Positions 1 through 13,575 of a stretch of DNA of 64,000 nucleotides are shown here, in pieces. Numbering within the stretch: position 1 is the first letter of the stretch; every line of letters begins with the position of its first letter. The stretch comes from Marchantia polymorpha subsp. ruderalis (Eukaryota; Streptophyta; Marchantiopsida; Marchantiales; Marchantiaceae): NCBI GenBank assembly GCA_037833965.1, contig AP031357.1, positions 13,288,001 through 13,352,000 on the forward strand, given 5' to 3'. Below the pieces are notes generated by a model. The model did no database searches. It saw only the letters and a program-made list of their open reading frames with translations, and was not told the DNA's origin. The position numbers were made by a program, and so were the translations under genes.

Positions 1-2640
1 GGATTGTGCTTGAAACCGGCCTGAACAGCTGTTAGAACAGATGATGAGGATTCAAACCAGTTATGCGTTAGTTCGTTAAACTCTAGTTTAGCGTAAAAAA
101 GCCACAGCCAGAGAGAAGAAGCCACGTCTCAGTCGGAGGATCGAAGTGTGTAGATGCTATACGCTTTGACTCGGACGGAAAACTGTTAGTCACTGAATCT
201 TCGAGCTTATGACATCAACGAATGAACAGACTACGATGAAGATTTCGAACGGGGGATTTTACAGTCATCACGAGATTCTTGGCCATTCCCAAAAGTCCTG
301 GATGATATGCATGTTCTCCTTCCAGGAATCCATTCGGAAAGTCAATCGAGGCAGTCAAGGTCACTGTGAGGATACATATTCGGCTCCTCATAATGAAAAT
401 GAACACAATCTTTCCTACCCCATACCAGCCGTCCTTCAAAGAGACCCGGAAGGGTGGAAAAGATCCACCTCTATTATGTTTTTGTGGCAAGGTCGACATG
501 AGGAGGTCTGACCCGACAGTGCATTCCTTGATCGCTCCTCCCCCAGTCCAAACCATGGGAATTCAGAGGCAGACCAACAAATTCTCCCACGCTTCGAAAA
601 AGCGAGCATGGCATGATAATGAGGACGCATAACACCGGCTGATAGATCCCCACCTCCATTATGTGGTCTTTTCTCTTTCTACTTTCAAGGACAGAACACG
701 GCTACTAGCTACGTTGCTGTTGGTGTCGTAATGTCCTCGTATCTCCAAACACAATCGTCAGTCTGATCTCGGTACACCCGGCCAATCCCATCACCAACCT
801 CACCACGCTACGTCCTTTTTCCCCCAACACTCGATCCTCACAGGTCATGCATTGACTCACCAGTTCGAACCTTACTAACAAGAAACTCGAACCACGTTCC
901 CCGAGAAAACCACCCACAGACACCACAAGGAGGTATATTTGACCGCCTTGTCGCTCGTCCCAGCGTCTGGACCAATCCCGCTCCGCCTCATCGCCACTAA
1001 AGCAACGCATTCGCTGTGCAGTTGACGCCTGCTTTAAGTGTATTGTATTAACCGCGAACCTCTTAACCTACCGTGATCGTGCCCACAAGACCACCGCACA
1101 AAGCATGTAGCTTTCAGAACGCCATAGCTGTGGATATCTGATTCATAATAACATCATCAAAAGTGTCCGACGCATGTGACCCGTTTGTCGTAAACAAGAT
1201 TATCGTTCACAACTGTGACAAGAAATAGTCTCCTAATGTCCATTAGACTCTACGGCATGGTGTTATCAGTGTTATCTAAGGCAGAAGCGTATGGAGGTAA
1301 TTCATAGCCCCCGGGATCAGATAGTCCTGAACGGCATCTTACACGATGGGATCATAATCTAAGGAGTACTCGATTTTTTACCTTTCAATATTAATACATC
1401 TTTTCTCGTAGGGAGCATCCACGTAAACTCGACTTTGTTCACTACCTTCTGCCGTACAGCAGACTATTTTAAGTGCCTCTTTTCGATTGAAACAAGAACC
1501 AAGAATTTCTTTACTCGGTACAAATGGAGATTAGCTTCACCCTGCAGTTGTCGTGACTGGAATTGGAAGTGGTCTTCCGTGGATAAAGACAAGATTGACC
1601 CGGACAAATTCTACGGATCGACATCCTAAGCTGCCTGACAACTAAGAGCTTTGATTTGTGACATTCGGTGGGCTGCTTTGTGTGGAGCAAATTCATATAT
1701 TCGGAGATCTTGTTAGGCTTCATTCCAAATCAACCGCATGAAGCATGCGTTGTGGGGACGTGGTACACAAAGTGCTCCCTTTGATTATCGAAGTGACGAA
1801 GCAACCCAGTTCTGTCAACTGCATTGAGTACAGATCAACTCCCATGTCCGAGTACCCCATTTTCGTTCATCTCCTCGTGAACTCGCGAGCTCCCATCCTG
1901 TCCGGTTATACTGCGAAATGCTAATCGACTAAAACTGTTTTCCTATGGTTCGACACAGACAAATTCTTGGACTTGACAATGTCACAGCACTCGGTACACC
2001 TTCTACGGCATTAGTGTGCATCATGTGGATAGAAGCACGCGTAGAGAGGTGACTAAACTTCATAGTCGTGAGACAGAGTGGTGTAAACACTGTGTGAATA
2101 CACTAATTTGAGTGCATGATTAGCGTTAACATCTGCTCTACAATCACTCCAGTTGATGGAGGAATGTCTTCCTACACCACAAGTATTTCTTTCGCAAAAT
2201 CTTTCACTAGAATATTTTAGATTCAGACCTGCCGGAGAGCATGCGACTTTGCATTATTACTTTGAATTAAATCAGAAAGGTGTATGAAAAGCTCACTGTA
2301 ATTATAAAGAATGTGTTTCTCTATCTGCCATAAACCAGTTTTGTAGGGAATGAAATTCCTGATCCAGAACTTAATCGGTGAGAGTGCCTAGATGAAGCCC
2401 CCAATTACTGTTAAAAAATACTAGTGCACAGCATTTGAGACTAGCTCTAAATATATTGCACACTAACTACGGAAATGGATGTATAGCAGTCAAAGACAGC
2501 AGATAATAGTAGTGAGTCTATCGTTGGAGCAAGATGGAGTATCGTGGACCACACACGATAGAGTGTTTCTTGAACTAGTATTGAGGTTATATATACTCGG
2601 TTGATAATATCCATGTTATTTTTCATATCCCTCTATAGTG
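1..2640. other. Mixed-composition intergenic DNA, no gene recognised
   Basis: The stretch has moderate GC and many short ORFs on both strands, the longest about 110 codons. None shows a recognisable domain, and none can be joined through splice sites to a neighbour. I see no transposon protein or RNA gene in it. Confidence 0.5.
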
Positions 2641-4229
2641 TGGTTGTTAAAACCACATTGTAGAGGGGCATAATTACAGTTATAGAAGGTTAATATGAGT
2701 CATTTAGATGAACGGTTGCTTCAAACAATGTCAAATATATATTTCGCACGGAGATTTCGTATTTTATTTATAATTTTTTTCGTTATAGAAATTTCCACAT
2801 CCACTATTTGAGAAAATGAACGAAAGCTAAATATGTTATATTTGAATGATAACTTCATATGGCATGATAATTCATAAAGTCTTTTTATTAACTCATCTTT
2901 CAATGATAATAAATATAAAACTTTCACATCAGAAATTATTATTTTTGATTTGTGATTCTTCTCTTTTACTATCACCTTAATCTTATTGATTGAAGTATTA
3001 TAAATATAATGTTATGTATATTTTATTTTAATATTATTGAATTAGAATAAAAACAAAAATTTAAATTTAGTTTTGGTTTTTTTCCTTTTGTTCTTGACGT
3101 ATAATACAGGAATTCTGTTGGTAAACGCTTCAGTTTCATTACATCTTATGCTCTACACCATCTCCATTCCATCTCGCGACATATCCCTAGATATATACGA
3201 TACATACTATTGCCCATTTGGATAAGCTTCAGGTCGGTGATTTTATGTCTTTTGGTACACATCGACTTCCGTCAACTAAAATTATACTTATACACTGCGA
3301 AATCATTAAGTATTCAGTTGTCCTTGGGAAATGAGACATTTGTTTCTAGCTTGCATATTTGTTACATGAAGTAACTTTGGCGAATGGCTGCAGCACTCGA
3401 GGGATTCGCAAATCCGTCGTAAAGACCGGATTGTTGTTTGATTAATCATCTTCTATTCTAATCACTGACTGAGAAGAAGAGAGTGGAGATCTTACCGATA
3501 ATTTGGTTTATTGGAGCTTGTCTCCGAATATTCCAAGAACAGCATTGCTACAAACTGATGTCTGCACTCAGACCTGTTGAATTTTACACACTCAACTCGC
3601 GCTCATAGTGGTTCATTGCAAACTACGGCTGCAGAAACATAGTGTTCGTTGAAGTAACAAACTATGGTTCCAATTCTGTTTAACAAAGTTGACTTTGTTG
3701 TATGAATTGAGTGTGACATATATTACTAATGAAAAAATTATCAATACATACTTTCTAAAGTCAATGATTAATAACCTTGAGAGAGTAGATATTCGTTAAT
3801 TTTTTCTATAGAGTGGATGTTATACAGATCCTATGCACATTGATCATTATTTTCAAAAATATTGACCAAAAAATTATGTGATTCAACTCTAAAAACTTGT
3901 ATTCATAGAGTAAATAAATTTTTTTATTTACAATTCATAGTGTATCTCATAAAATCTATTTCATCATTATTTAACCATAAATGTTGTTATATAATCAAAC
4001 ATAATAAAATTTCCGAAATATAAATCAACTAAATTGATTAAACTTTACTTCCGAGAAATGTGTATACGTACTAAAAATTTTTCATATTTTTCTCACTGTA
4101 TATTCTTATCTATAGATTTATTATACTAAACCTTGCAGTTAGGACTACAACGTTTTATATTTTCTTTTGCACAACATTTTTGCTACGCTTTCTAATCTAT
4201 AAATTATTTATCTACTAAAATATTTGTAA
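2641..4229. other. AT-rich intergenic DNA
   Basis: The sequence is strongly AT-rich with long A and T runs. The only ORF of note is an 84-codon minus-strand frame at 2721-2975, made of residues typical of AT-rich codons (K, I, N, F, L). It matches nothing I know. No gene is called. Confidence 0.5.
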
Positions 4230-4520
4230 GTTATGTGACGGTGAAAATATTGAGGATGAAGAACATGTGTTTGTTACATGTTATTTGTATGAGGAGATTA
4301 GACTTGATCATAAATAAATGTAGAGAATTTCTATTCTCTGTTCCAGCTTGTGGCCTTTGATTTAGCTTGTTATATTAAGTACGTCATTGGTCATAGTTTT
4401 AGTGATCTTGGCACTAGCTAGGGGTTGATTTTTCAGAATTTTTTTCTTATATAGTGGATGTTTTGATTTGTATTGTGTTTTTCAGCTTTTGACCCTTTGG
4501 ATCCCACGGTCTTGATCTAT
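4230..4520 (+). mobile_element. 5'-truncated LINE 3' end, copy A
   Basis: Read on the + strand from 4231, the sequence encodes a short frame with C-x9-H-x4-C spacing (IEDEEHVFVTCYLYEEIR). This resembles the C-terminal zinc-knuckle-like motif that follows the reverse transcriptase of many plant LINEs. The frame is soon broken by stops. The same motif and the same 3' tail recur in copy B at 6890-7180: CTTGGCACTA, then GATTGATTTT, then TATTGTGTTTTT and CTTGATCTAT. The two are therefore diverged copies of one family. Copy A lacks the whole RT domain, as expected of 5'-truncated LINE insertions. I see no clear target-site duplication. Confidence 0.6.
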
Positions 4521-5689
4521 AAACCAATAACCATATATTGAAATATTGTTAAAATGTGTATAATATGATAAAACTAAATCTCAAAATCTAGATTGAAAAA
4601 TATTTTACGCAAAGTCTAGTGTTATAATTTTTTTCTTCTTCTATTTCATTCACATCTCTATTTGAAAATATTTTTAAAAAAAATTGTTGAAACAGGTATC
4701 ATTATAACAAACCTTTCCGTTTGTAAAATTTTTGATGTTCACAACTGAATCATAGTCTTAAAAGTTTGTGAGTTTGCAAATGAATGAAAAATAAGAGTTG
4801 TGAATAAATAAATGATAGATTGTTTAGAGATTTGAGTCATATTTTCATAGCTTGCTTTACTTCATAAGCAGCTTGTGCAGTTTATGATAAGCATCATATT
4901 CATTCATGCTTAAGCATATGAAGGCATTAACCTGATGACATTTTTCTTACTTTTATAATTGTGCTTGTTTTGTATTAGAAAAAATAATAGTGTACATAAA
5001 CATTGGCAGCTGAATCTTTGAGGAGAGTGATCTACATTGCAAGAGAATATTGTAATGACATAAGTTGAATTTGGGTTTGTTCACAAGATGAGTTTTATAT
5101 GACTTGAAAGTGACAATGTAGCATCTTAGTGCATGTTCAAGACTATTAGAGTTTACGTGGAGTAATCATCTTTGGACTAGGATTAGTAGTAAATTTAATT
5201 GTGTTTTATATATTATTTTTTAAAATAGTGAAGTATGAACTAAAGTAGTCATTACGTATTTACATTCTTTTTCCAATTCATTATATAAAGACTACAAATA
5301 TTTCAAAGAAATAGTACGTAGTAATACAAAACTATCAATTATTATATTTTGAATCTTCTTCAAAGTGAAAGTTAAAACACTTCTAATGGATTTTCAAATA
5401 CAAATCTGGGTGGGTTTTATCTCCTCATATTTTAAAATTGTTTCATGTTGTTCTATCTTCTATCAACATGTCATTTCATAAAAGCTAGAGATTGATATAT
5501 CATTTACTAATGATCAGACAAAAAGATCTTTTCAAGGATTTCCATTTGTCATGTGTCATAATCTTGTCTATTTCTTTTGGCCATTGAAGTTGGTTGAGTC
5601 ATCTTCTTACCGGATGATATTAGACACAACTTTATAAACTTGATTACCAGATCTCATCATTTTTTGGCCTCGCGTGTTTTATGAGAGAA
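4521..5689. other. AT-rich DNA between two LINE copies
   Basis: AT-rich sequence with no ORF of interest. The right part may include upstream LINE sequence too decayed to recognise, because the RT domain of copy B would need a 5' part. I could not identify an endonuclease motif here. Confidence 0.35.
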
Positions 5690-7180
5690 GTCTAAGTGCA
5701 ATGGAAAAGCTTTGTTTTGCGTCTTCATCATTTTTAAGAAATCTTTTGATATTGTACCTAGTGAGCTCTTTTAGTAAAGGTTGGTAGCAGTTATGATCAT
5801 GTTTTACCATTTTATTTCGATCAAGATCAACACTTCTCAAATTGAAGAGATTTTGAGTACCATTGGAGTGATTCAAGGTTGTACTATCTTGTTACTTTAT
5901 TTGAAGTTTGCATAGATGATATCAAAGAGTGGTTGGAGACATGTGATAGTGAAGAAGTTTGTAACCTTTGTTATCAAAGCTATCTTGTATGCAGATGATA
6001 TCATATTACTAGCACGTGATGCGATTAGTTTACATAAACACCTATACACTTTGACTAGCTTTTGTACCCAGAATCAAATGTAGTCAAATATGGAAAAGTC
6101 TAAAGTCATGATAGTGGGCACTAGATATAAGTTCTCCTTCTATTACAAGGACCTAAAATTAGAGGAAGTGAAGAATTATAAATATGTAGGCATTGATTTT
6201 TCTAATAATTGTAATTAAGCATTTTGCGTGCAAAAGAGAGTAAAAGATGGTTACAAAGCTCTATATTCATTGCTAAGTTGGTGTAGAAGGTCTCATTTAG
6301 TGTCTTGGAGTTTTAGTAAGTTTTTATTTAAAAGCTTAGTGTTGCTGGTAGTATTATATGGAACTCAATTGTTGGGCCCTAGTTGTAAGAAGACAGATTG
6401 GAAGCGTGTGGAGAGGGTGCAGAAAATATTTCTATAAGAAGATTTGGATGTAAGAAGCCAAACTTCATATGTATTTCTTCTTGCAGAAACAAGTTGTCTA
6501 ACTCTAGAGGTTGAAGCTCTATACTTGACCATCACTTACATTAGAGGAGTGAGATCTCTTGATGCTTCTCGCCTTTCTCTTCAAGCTTTGCGTGCCACAT
6601 GTGCCAAAGGATGGTTAGCAGATGTGATAACTTGGTCTTTGAGTTGGAATATGGCGGAACGTGATTGGGACCTATGGCACTTCGGAAACGTCTTCTAGAT
6701 GAGTTTTTGAACAAACGGATCATCAAGATGCAATTTTATCAACTTCATGTAAATCATATGCTTGTTTATTGTGAACAAGAATATCTATTTGCAATAATCT
6801 CTAGATACTTACATCCTATTATTGATAATCATAGAATTGGATCTCATATGCTTGGAATTGAGTAAGTACGTTGGCTTAATATTGATATGAGTGAACCTAT
6901 TTGTGGGTATATTGAGTATGAAGAGCATGTATTTGTTACTTGTTCTAGGTATGAAGATATTAGGCTTGTTCATAATATATATGTGGAGAATTTTTATTCT
7001 TTATTACATTTAGTTACTTTTGATTTAAATTGTTATATTAGGGACATTATTAGTTACTATGCTGGTGCTCTTGGCACTAACTAGGGATTGATTTTGGGGT
7101 CTTTTAACTTGTTTGTGATTTTCACTTGTATTGTGTTTTTTTAGCATTTTGATACTTTGGGTCTCCCGGCTTGATCTATT
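5690..7180 (+). mobile_element. Decayed LINE (non-LTR retrotransposon) with reverse transcriptase remnants, copy B
   Basis: Pieces of a plant-type non-LTR reverse transcriptase are readable in order on the + strand across shifting frames. First comes IGVIQGCTI near 5860 (the QGxP-type block), then LFEVCIDDIKEWLETC near 5900-5950. KAILYADDIILLA near 5970-6015 holds the catalytic YADD box. KVMIVGTRY and YKYVGIDF lie near 6100-6200. The thumb region follows at 6228-6437 with KRVKDGYKALYSLL, VVLYGTQL and WKRVERVQKIFL. The C-terminal C-x-H-x-C block is at 6890-6970. Several frameshifts and stops break the reading frame, so the element is dead. The 3' part is shared with copy A at 4230-4520. Assignment to a LINE is firm; the subfamily is not resolved. 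Confidence 0.85.
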
Positions 7181-7680
7181 ATCATTTGTAAACTCGTATA
7201 TCTCACAATGGAGTTGTCAAATTATAATGATTTGGTCTATTTGACACATTCCTATCCATATGTAGGTTCTAAAGTTATAAGTGATGTTCGACATACAGTA
7301 TCAGCTTCAATGGTGTATCGGATGGATCCAAGTATTTAGTCTGACACTTCATTGACAAGGGTATGTTGCAAGTCAAAATCTTATTTAACTGATGAGTTTG
7401 CAAGTGATGTGAGTTGTACTATAATCTAGTAGTATCTTACATACACTTGCAACTCCAACGACTGAAATTACAGCCCCTTCTAAAATTCATTCTTGGGACA
7501 TAGGAGAAGTACCAGCTACTTAGATTTGACATACTACACCACAACGAATTTATTTTGGCCTCTTGAACAGAGGAGCATATAAGGAAAAGTAATATAACCA
7601 AAGAGAAAAGTTCCTTCGCCTGGAAACTTATTCAGCACAGCCAGTACTACACACTTCTGGAATTTACTAAATCCCGGGAA
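7181..7680. other. AT-rich intergenic DNA
   Basis: Sequence between the LINE 3' end and the next GC-rich island. No feature is seen. Confidence 0.4.
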
Positions 7681-9850
7681 CAAAATTGCAGTTTCTCTCG
7701 TGTACGCGCAATGCAATCGTCTGTATGAGTTTTCGAGTGCATGAGCTCAGAGGATGGAGTCTACCGACACGGAGACTCATGCAGAGTCGTGGAGGCGCAG
7801 GGACGAGTCACAGACACAGAATCATGGACCCTTGGGGCATCAGAAGAGACTCGCGGTTCGACAGAGGCTGACGAGGTTAACGACACGGAGGACCGACGCA
7901 CTGACCGAACGCTTCCACCGATCGACCGCCCCACGCCCGAACTCGAGCCAAAACGTCTAATAATACACCCCCCGCCACCGCCCCCCTTGGCAAGAGACAA
8001 GACCTCTCTGCGCTTGCAGAGAGACCGTCTCCGTGCCCGCATCGCTCACCGAGCGAGCGAGGAAGAAGTGTGAGCTTCGGCGAATGTGGCTCGAGTGCCA
8101 CCATTTCCGAGACCCGTAGCTGCCGGATCGCAGCAGGGCAGCAGGGCAGGGCGAGGAGTCCTCGCGAGCCTGTTTGTATCCTGCTTTAGAGGGGCTCCTC
8201 AATGTGGCGGCTGCTCATTAAGCTCCGAATTGGAGCGAGAGAATCCCAAATTCCCGATGCGAACAAGCTGTGACGCAGGGAGAATCTGGATCCGAGCCCT
8301 TGCGCGGTGTTCCTGGATATATTTGGGGTCACGCCCGTCTCTCCAAGCAAGAGAGTAACGGGGGCGGGGGTGGTCATGTCGTGTGAGCTCGTTGCCCACT
8401 GCCCACTGTTTAGTTTTCGTAGCAGTCCTGAAGGCTGTTGAGTCTGTTGACTGTACTCCGAACGTCATCGGTTGTCATTTAGCCGGACGGACTCGGACCG
8501 TGACCTGGAGACCAAAGGACACCCTGCATGATTGGCTTTAACTGCAAGTCAACTGATTAGGATCTGCAATAACAGATTAGGATCAGCGTAATCTTCCACT
8601 TTTGTTCTGCTCTCCGATTCCTCCATTCCTTCCTTGCGAGTGAGGCAGTGACTTACTGTATGCGCACACAAGCCGGCCTCTGTTTGGCTTTCCAATCTGA
8701 CGTAAGGCAGGAGGGGGTCCTCGTCCAAGGAGCGGCGGTTCCCGTCCGTTACTTGCTGCTGCTGCTGCTGCTCGATCGCCTCCTGCTTAATTCTCAAGCC
8801 AGTCGCCCGAATTATGGCTAATGCTGATGGCGAACAGTTCCGAGCTGACGCTCAGGTGGCTACAGGATCACTTCAAGGTCGTTTTATCCAAAGCGACAAA
8901 TGGGTCACGAACGGCTGGCCATGCCACCCGCGGTCCTTTCGCAGCGAACGGTATGAGAGCCGAAAGCAAATAGTGGCCACCATCTTTTCAGCCTTGAGCG
9001 AGCGAGCGGAGAATTGTGAAAGAGTGGACGAGAGAGAGAAAGGCTGAGTGAGTTGAGTGTCTAGTAGCTCCAAGTGCATGTGATCGGCAAGAACCGCGTG
9101 ATTTCAGTTTTATGTCGAGGAAAATACTAGCAGGCTGAACTTGCGGAGCGCAAAGTGCAAAAGTTACGCCCAATCAGAACCGATTGTCGAGCAAGCAAGG
9201 TGTTAACTTCTGGGCATCAGCTCACGCCAAGTCACTAACCTCCCTCCCTCCCTCCCTCCCTCCCTCCGCCCTCCCCACTGTTGCAAGAGATAAGTGCAAT
9301 CGTGTTAGCGTCGTCAGACCAATCAGAGCTTACGATAAACTCCCATCCTTGGCAAGGATCTCTTCCATGTTTCGTTCGCAACAAGAGACAGCAAGCAGGT
9401 TCTCTGTGGCGAGGGAGTGCTTATCTTTTGCACTGTATCAAAGCCCTGCACGAATACGGCACAAAACTACAGACACATCGCAACCCAACCTCAACTGCCA
9501 CCTTCTCTTCTTCATCACAGCCTCTAACTGCTCGACCAGGTTGCAGCCGCTGCTGCACTGCCCAAGTTCCCGGTCCAAATGTCTTCACCGCGGGCTCTTG
9601 TAGTGAAGTGGATCCCCGTCGAACTCACACTTGTCCATGCCCCGCTCCTATCGTCCACAGGAGCCTGTGCTCCTTATCCAGATTCTTCGTGCTTCGGACG
9701 AATTTAGTACACTAGAACCTCGTCAGTATCTCCTGCCAGATTCCTTCTAGTCTCTAGGCTTCCTGGAGATTCCCTCTTGGAGATGCGGCAAGGGGGGCTC
9801 ACGGATCATGGTCTGAATTTCTCCAGCTTGGCTAAGTTCCTCGGCCCCCT
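7680..9850. other. GC-rich island without a recognised gene
   Basis: Composition switches from AT-rich to GC-rich near 7680 and back near 9850. The block contains a (CTCC)n run at 9241-9267, a CTG-type triplet run near 8757-8772 and overlapping ORFs on both strands of up to 144 codons. Overlapping ORFs in several frames are expected in GC-rich DNA, and none has a recognisable domain. It resembles the GC-rich 5' regions of the two real genes in this window, so it could be the promoter or 5' UTR of an unrecognised transcript. Confidence 0.35.
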
Positions 9851-10008
9851 TTTGAGCTATAAGGTTCGATGTCAATTTTTCTTTTCGCACTATGTTTTTA
9901 TATTGTTAGTACGTAATTCTATTATGAAATATAAAAGCCCATAATATCCTTACTAATATGATGATTGTAATGTTGTGAGAATCTCTATATCTTCAATGAG
10001 TAGAATGG

Positions 10009-10043
10009 GAGTATGTCTTGCCATTGATCGGCAAGACATACTC
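10009..10043. repeat. Perfect 14-bp inverted repeat
   Basis: The arms at 10009-10022 and 10030-10043 (GAGTATGTCTTGCC and its reverse complement) are perfect, with a 7-base loop. It lies in AT-rich DNA with no gene nearby. Confidence 0.8.
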
Positions 10044-13000
10044 ACAAAAGGGCAAATTCATGGTTAATGAATTATTGACAACCGTGATAATGGATTCCAC
10101 GAGAGAAAAAGTTTAGATTATATTATCATAGATACTCCTATGAGGACGGAAAATGAAATGTCAATATGGTAAATTTTTTAGTATAGTGGTATACATAGAG
10201 ATCAACCCTATATTACTTTAAAATCTGAAATCATAAGGAATTACTAACATGAACTTTTCCATGTTTGTAGGTGAATGCACAAGAACTTTAACGAGCATCT
10301 TCTGATTTTTCTAATCTATCTTTCACAATTATTCACATTTGTGTCTATCACAATCACTTGTATTCTTGCAAAATTAATTAATGACTATTAAATGTATTCA
10401 GCATTTCTTGTACAATTTTTTCTTCGTATTTACACGACCGCACTTCCTATTATACATATAAGAAGAAAAGGAACAAGATTGAAAAGTATGAACTTTATAA
10501 AGCAATCCAGAAGAGAAAGTCTGGACAAGCCATAGATTCATTTCACCTTGTTTGACTTCATTTAATTATTCGCATACAAAGTTGTGGGGCACCGTGCAAA
10601 TGCATCATTAGCGGTTGATACTACAAACAGATTATCTGTACTACTTTTAAATTCTAAGCGTTTATATCATTGATTCATCTTTCTGTCGATTTGGTGAGGT
10701 CGGGACCAAGTTGCAAAACCATAAGACTGTAGCATATCATGGTTGTAGAGGACACAATCTTAGCTCCTAATTTAGACCAGGCATGTGAGTGTTCAGATGA
10801 TGAGGCGCCGCTTTTTAATATTTGACGGGAGGTGCTACTTGGTCCATTTGCAAGAGGTTCCGTTCAAACCATCTTCGGAGAAACTGAAACCGATGAAATA
10901 AACTTTTGTCTGCAAGCTTGAACAGTATATTGTTAGCGAATCATTATATTGGTGCAAGTTGTGTGAAGATCTTTTGGGCATCTGAGCTCTGCTGATGCGA
11001 TGGGATTCTACCGCGTTGACTCACCTCGTATGCTGAACACAGCCCCTACTTCTGTACTGCGTTCTTTACCATCCCTTTTGCTGCATTGACTTGGTTCTTC
11101 GTTTTTCCTTACTGCGTAACTTGAAGTGTAGATGCCAGCTGTGTATCTGGCCTCAGCTGATTATTTTTGTAAGTGCTAAACATGTATTCTGCTACTGTAT
11201 GCCTAAAGGACACCAATTTATAAAGTAAAAACTATGGGAAGACCCATCATGAAGTCCAAATGTCTGAGACTTCTATTGATATCTCGATACAACATATTAA
11301 AGTCAAAAACCTATAAAGCTAACGTCATAGAAGACGAAAGGAAGATGAATACATATATCCACCAAACGAAACAATTGGAAGAGAGCGGCATGTACCTTAT
11401 TTCACTTCAATTAGAAGTTCTTATACGAAACCATCTGATTTTGAGAGTATGTTTCTTTGCGCAGTTTTCATGTTATCTTATGACAAGTGATAAAGAAATT
11501 CATCAAAGCATACCCACGTTCTACGATATATCTCTCTGGTAATTTATGTAAACACCACATTAAGTTGAAATCAAGAGATGTTCAAAGGTGGGGGAAGTTT
11601 TTGAGCATATATTGAGAAAAACGTGAGATGAGCATCGATAAAAAATATTGAATACTTCGAAGAAAAACAATCAAATTGAAAATTTTATTTCATTTCAAAG
11701 TATACAAAAATCCAAGATCTTATGACGAATCTAGTTTTACTCAAGAACTTACTGCAGTTTTTTAAAATTTAATTTTACTTTTACAATATATAATAATATT
11801 GCATTGTTGGGCAAAATGGAAAATAAAAATTGCTTATAGAATGTTAAAATGACAGAATAAATAACCTCAAAATAAAGTATACTTCATAGAACAATCAACA
11901 ACGTTTCTATCTCTATAAATTTGACGAAATGTATTTGTATGTTATTCACAAAAATGTCTGCATATAGTAAACGAGGGAAGAAATTTACTCACTTACTAGA
12001 ATAACAAAAACGACGCTCCATTCCAATTTCAAAAGAAAGAAACCTCGCAGCTTATGAGGCCTGAGTTGGAAAGAAACAATTTTCAAAGCTAAATATATCA
12101 TAAACAGTTGTTAAGAAAATTCACTTTGACTAAATTCAATATTATCAGAATGTTCAATTCATAGATATCATATTCAGTCTAAAAAATGCAAAGATTAAAA
12201 AAGAAAACTAGTTTACTACATAAAGAAACTGTGATTTTTAAGATCCAATTTGAAATATTCAGTTTTGAAAATTTGGGATACAAGCAGATGATGTGGACAA
12301 CAGCTTTTAAGAAAAACGAAATTTCACGGATGATTTGTCAAACCATCAGAAATTTTATGGTAAAATTTATTTTCATGTGAATATGCTCATATTTTTTTAT
12401 CTCTTTCAAAACCTTAGATCATAATTTCAAACTGAAAAATATATTATTAACCACTATGATATAATTCAGTTTTCTTTGAAGTCAAAAGGAAAAATTAGTA
12501 CAAGAAATTATTACCAAATAAAATGAAGGAATATAAGAATTGAAAATAACCAAATTCTATCATAAAGATCTTAATTTTGATCTCAAAATTATTATAAATA
12601 ATCATGCTCTCTTGCTTAATATGATATAGATCTTTATTTCGGTAAACTATGTATTCATCAGTCATTTCATTTGATTTTTCACGTAACATTTATAGTTTAT
12701 TTTTCAATGGAATTTTATCTTTTTCTTTATAATCATATTTTGTGTGATATCAAGTTTGCAAATTTGGACATTTAACTTTTTAGTGAAGGATAATTTATTT
12801 TGAGCTTTAATTTCTTTCAAGACAAACATGTATGCATTGGTGTGTCTCTTTGTAATTTGGATTTTATGTAGAAACAAATTGAAATTTACTCATGATGTAC
12901 TTATTTATACTTCTCAATATATTTTTAAACTTTTTAAGATTTTATTTATACTCATATAATATCACACAAGATTTGATGTTAATATAACATAAATTATTGT

Positions 13001-13517
13001 AATAAGAGAGAAGTGTGTCAATGTGATGTTGTATTTAGACATTGCAATTCCAATCAACATAGAGAATCCATCTCGTGATTAGCAAACCAATAATTCAAAG
13101 GCAAAGTATGATATACCTAAATAACATATAACATAAATGATATACATTATTTAATATTTAATGATGATATTAAATTGGAGCAAAAATGGAGAACATGTAA
13201 ATTCATCACATATACAAAATCAATCCTACATTATCATACTGCTATTTGATAATAAAACATGATGATGATATACAGGTTTTGAAATATTCATCTTCCTACC
13301 ACTATTAAGCTGATTGATTTTGACTCCCAATTGAAATATAAGTAAATCCAATAAAATGGAATAATATGTTGAAATTGCAATTAAATTAAGATCAAACTAA
13401 ATGTAGATTCGATCACATCCTACTGGGTTATACTTGAATTACACTATGTTCAAAAAAAAGTTCTTATGTTTCATGCAAAAACCATGTATTCTTACTAATA
13501 AAACATTTATTTTATAC

Positions 13518-13575
13518 TTAAGATCATAAAAATTATCTGATAATTTAAAAAATCAGATAATTTTTATGATCTTAA
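13518..13575. repeat. Perfect 24-bp inverted repeat (foldback)
   Basis: The arms at 13518-13541 and 13552-13575 are exact reverse complements over 24 bp and flank a 10-base AT loop. An old foldback or MITE-like remnant is one explanation; a replication slippage product is another. No gene is adjacent. Confidence 0.85.

Noticed and set aside
2721-2975. 84-codon minus-strand ORF in AT-rich DNA
   Set aside because: It is composed mostly of I, K, L, S, F and N as expected from AT-rich random sequence; no domain is seen.
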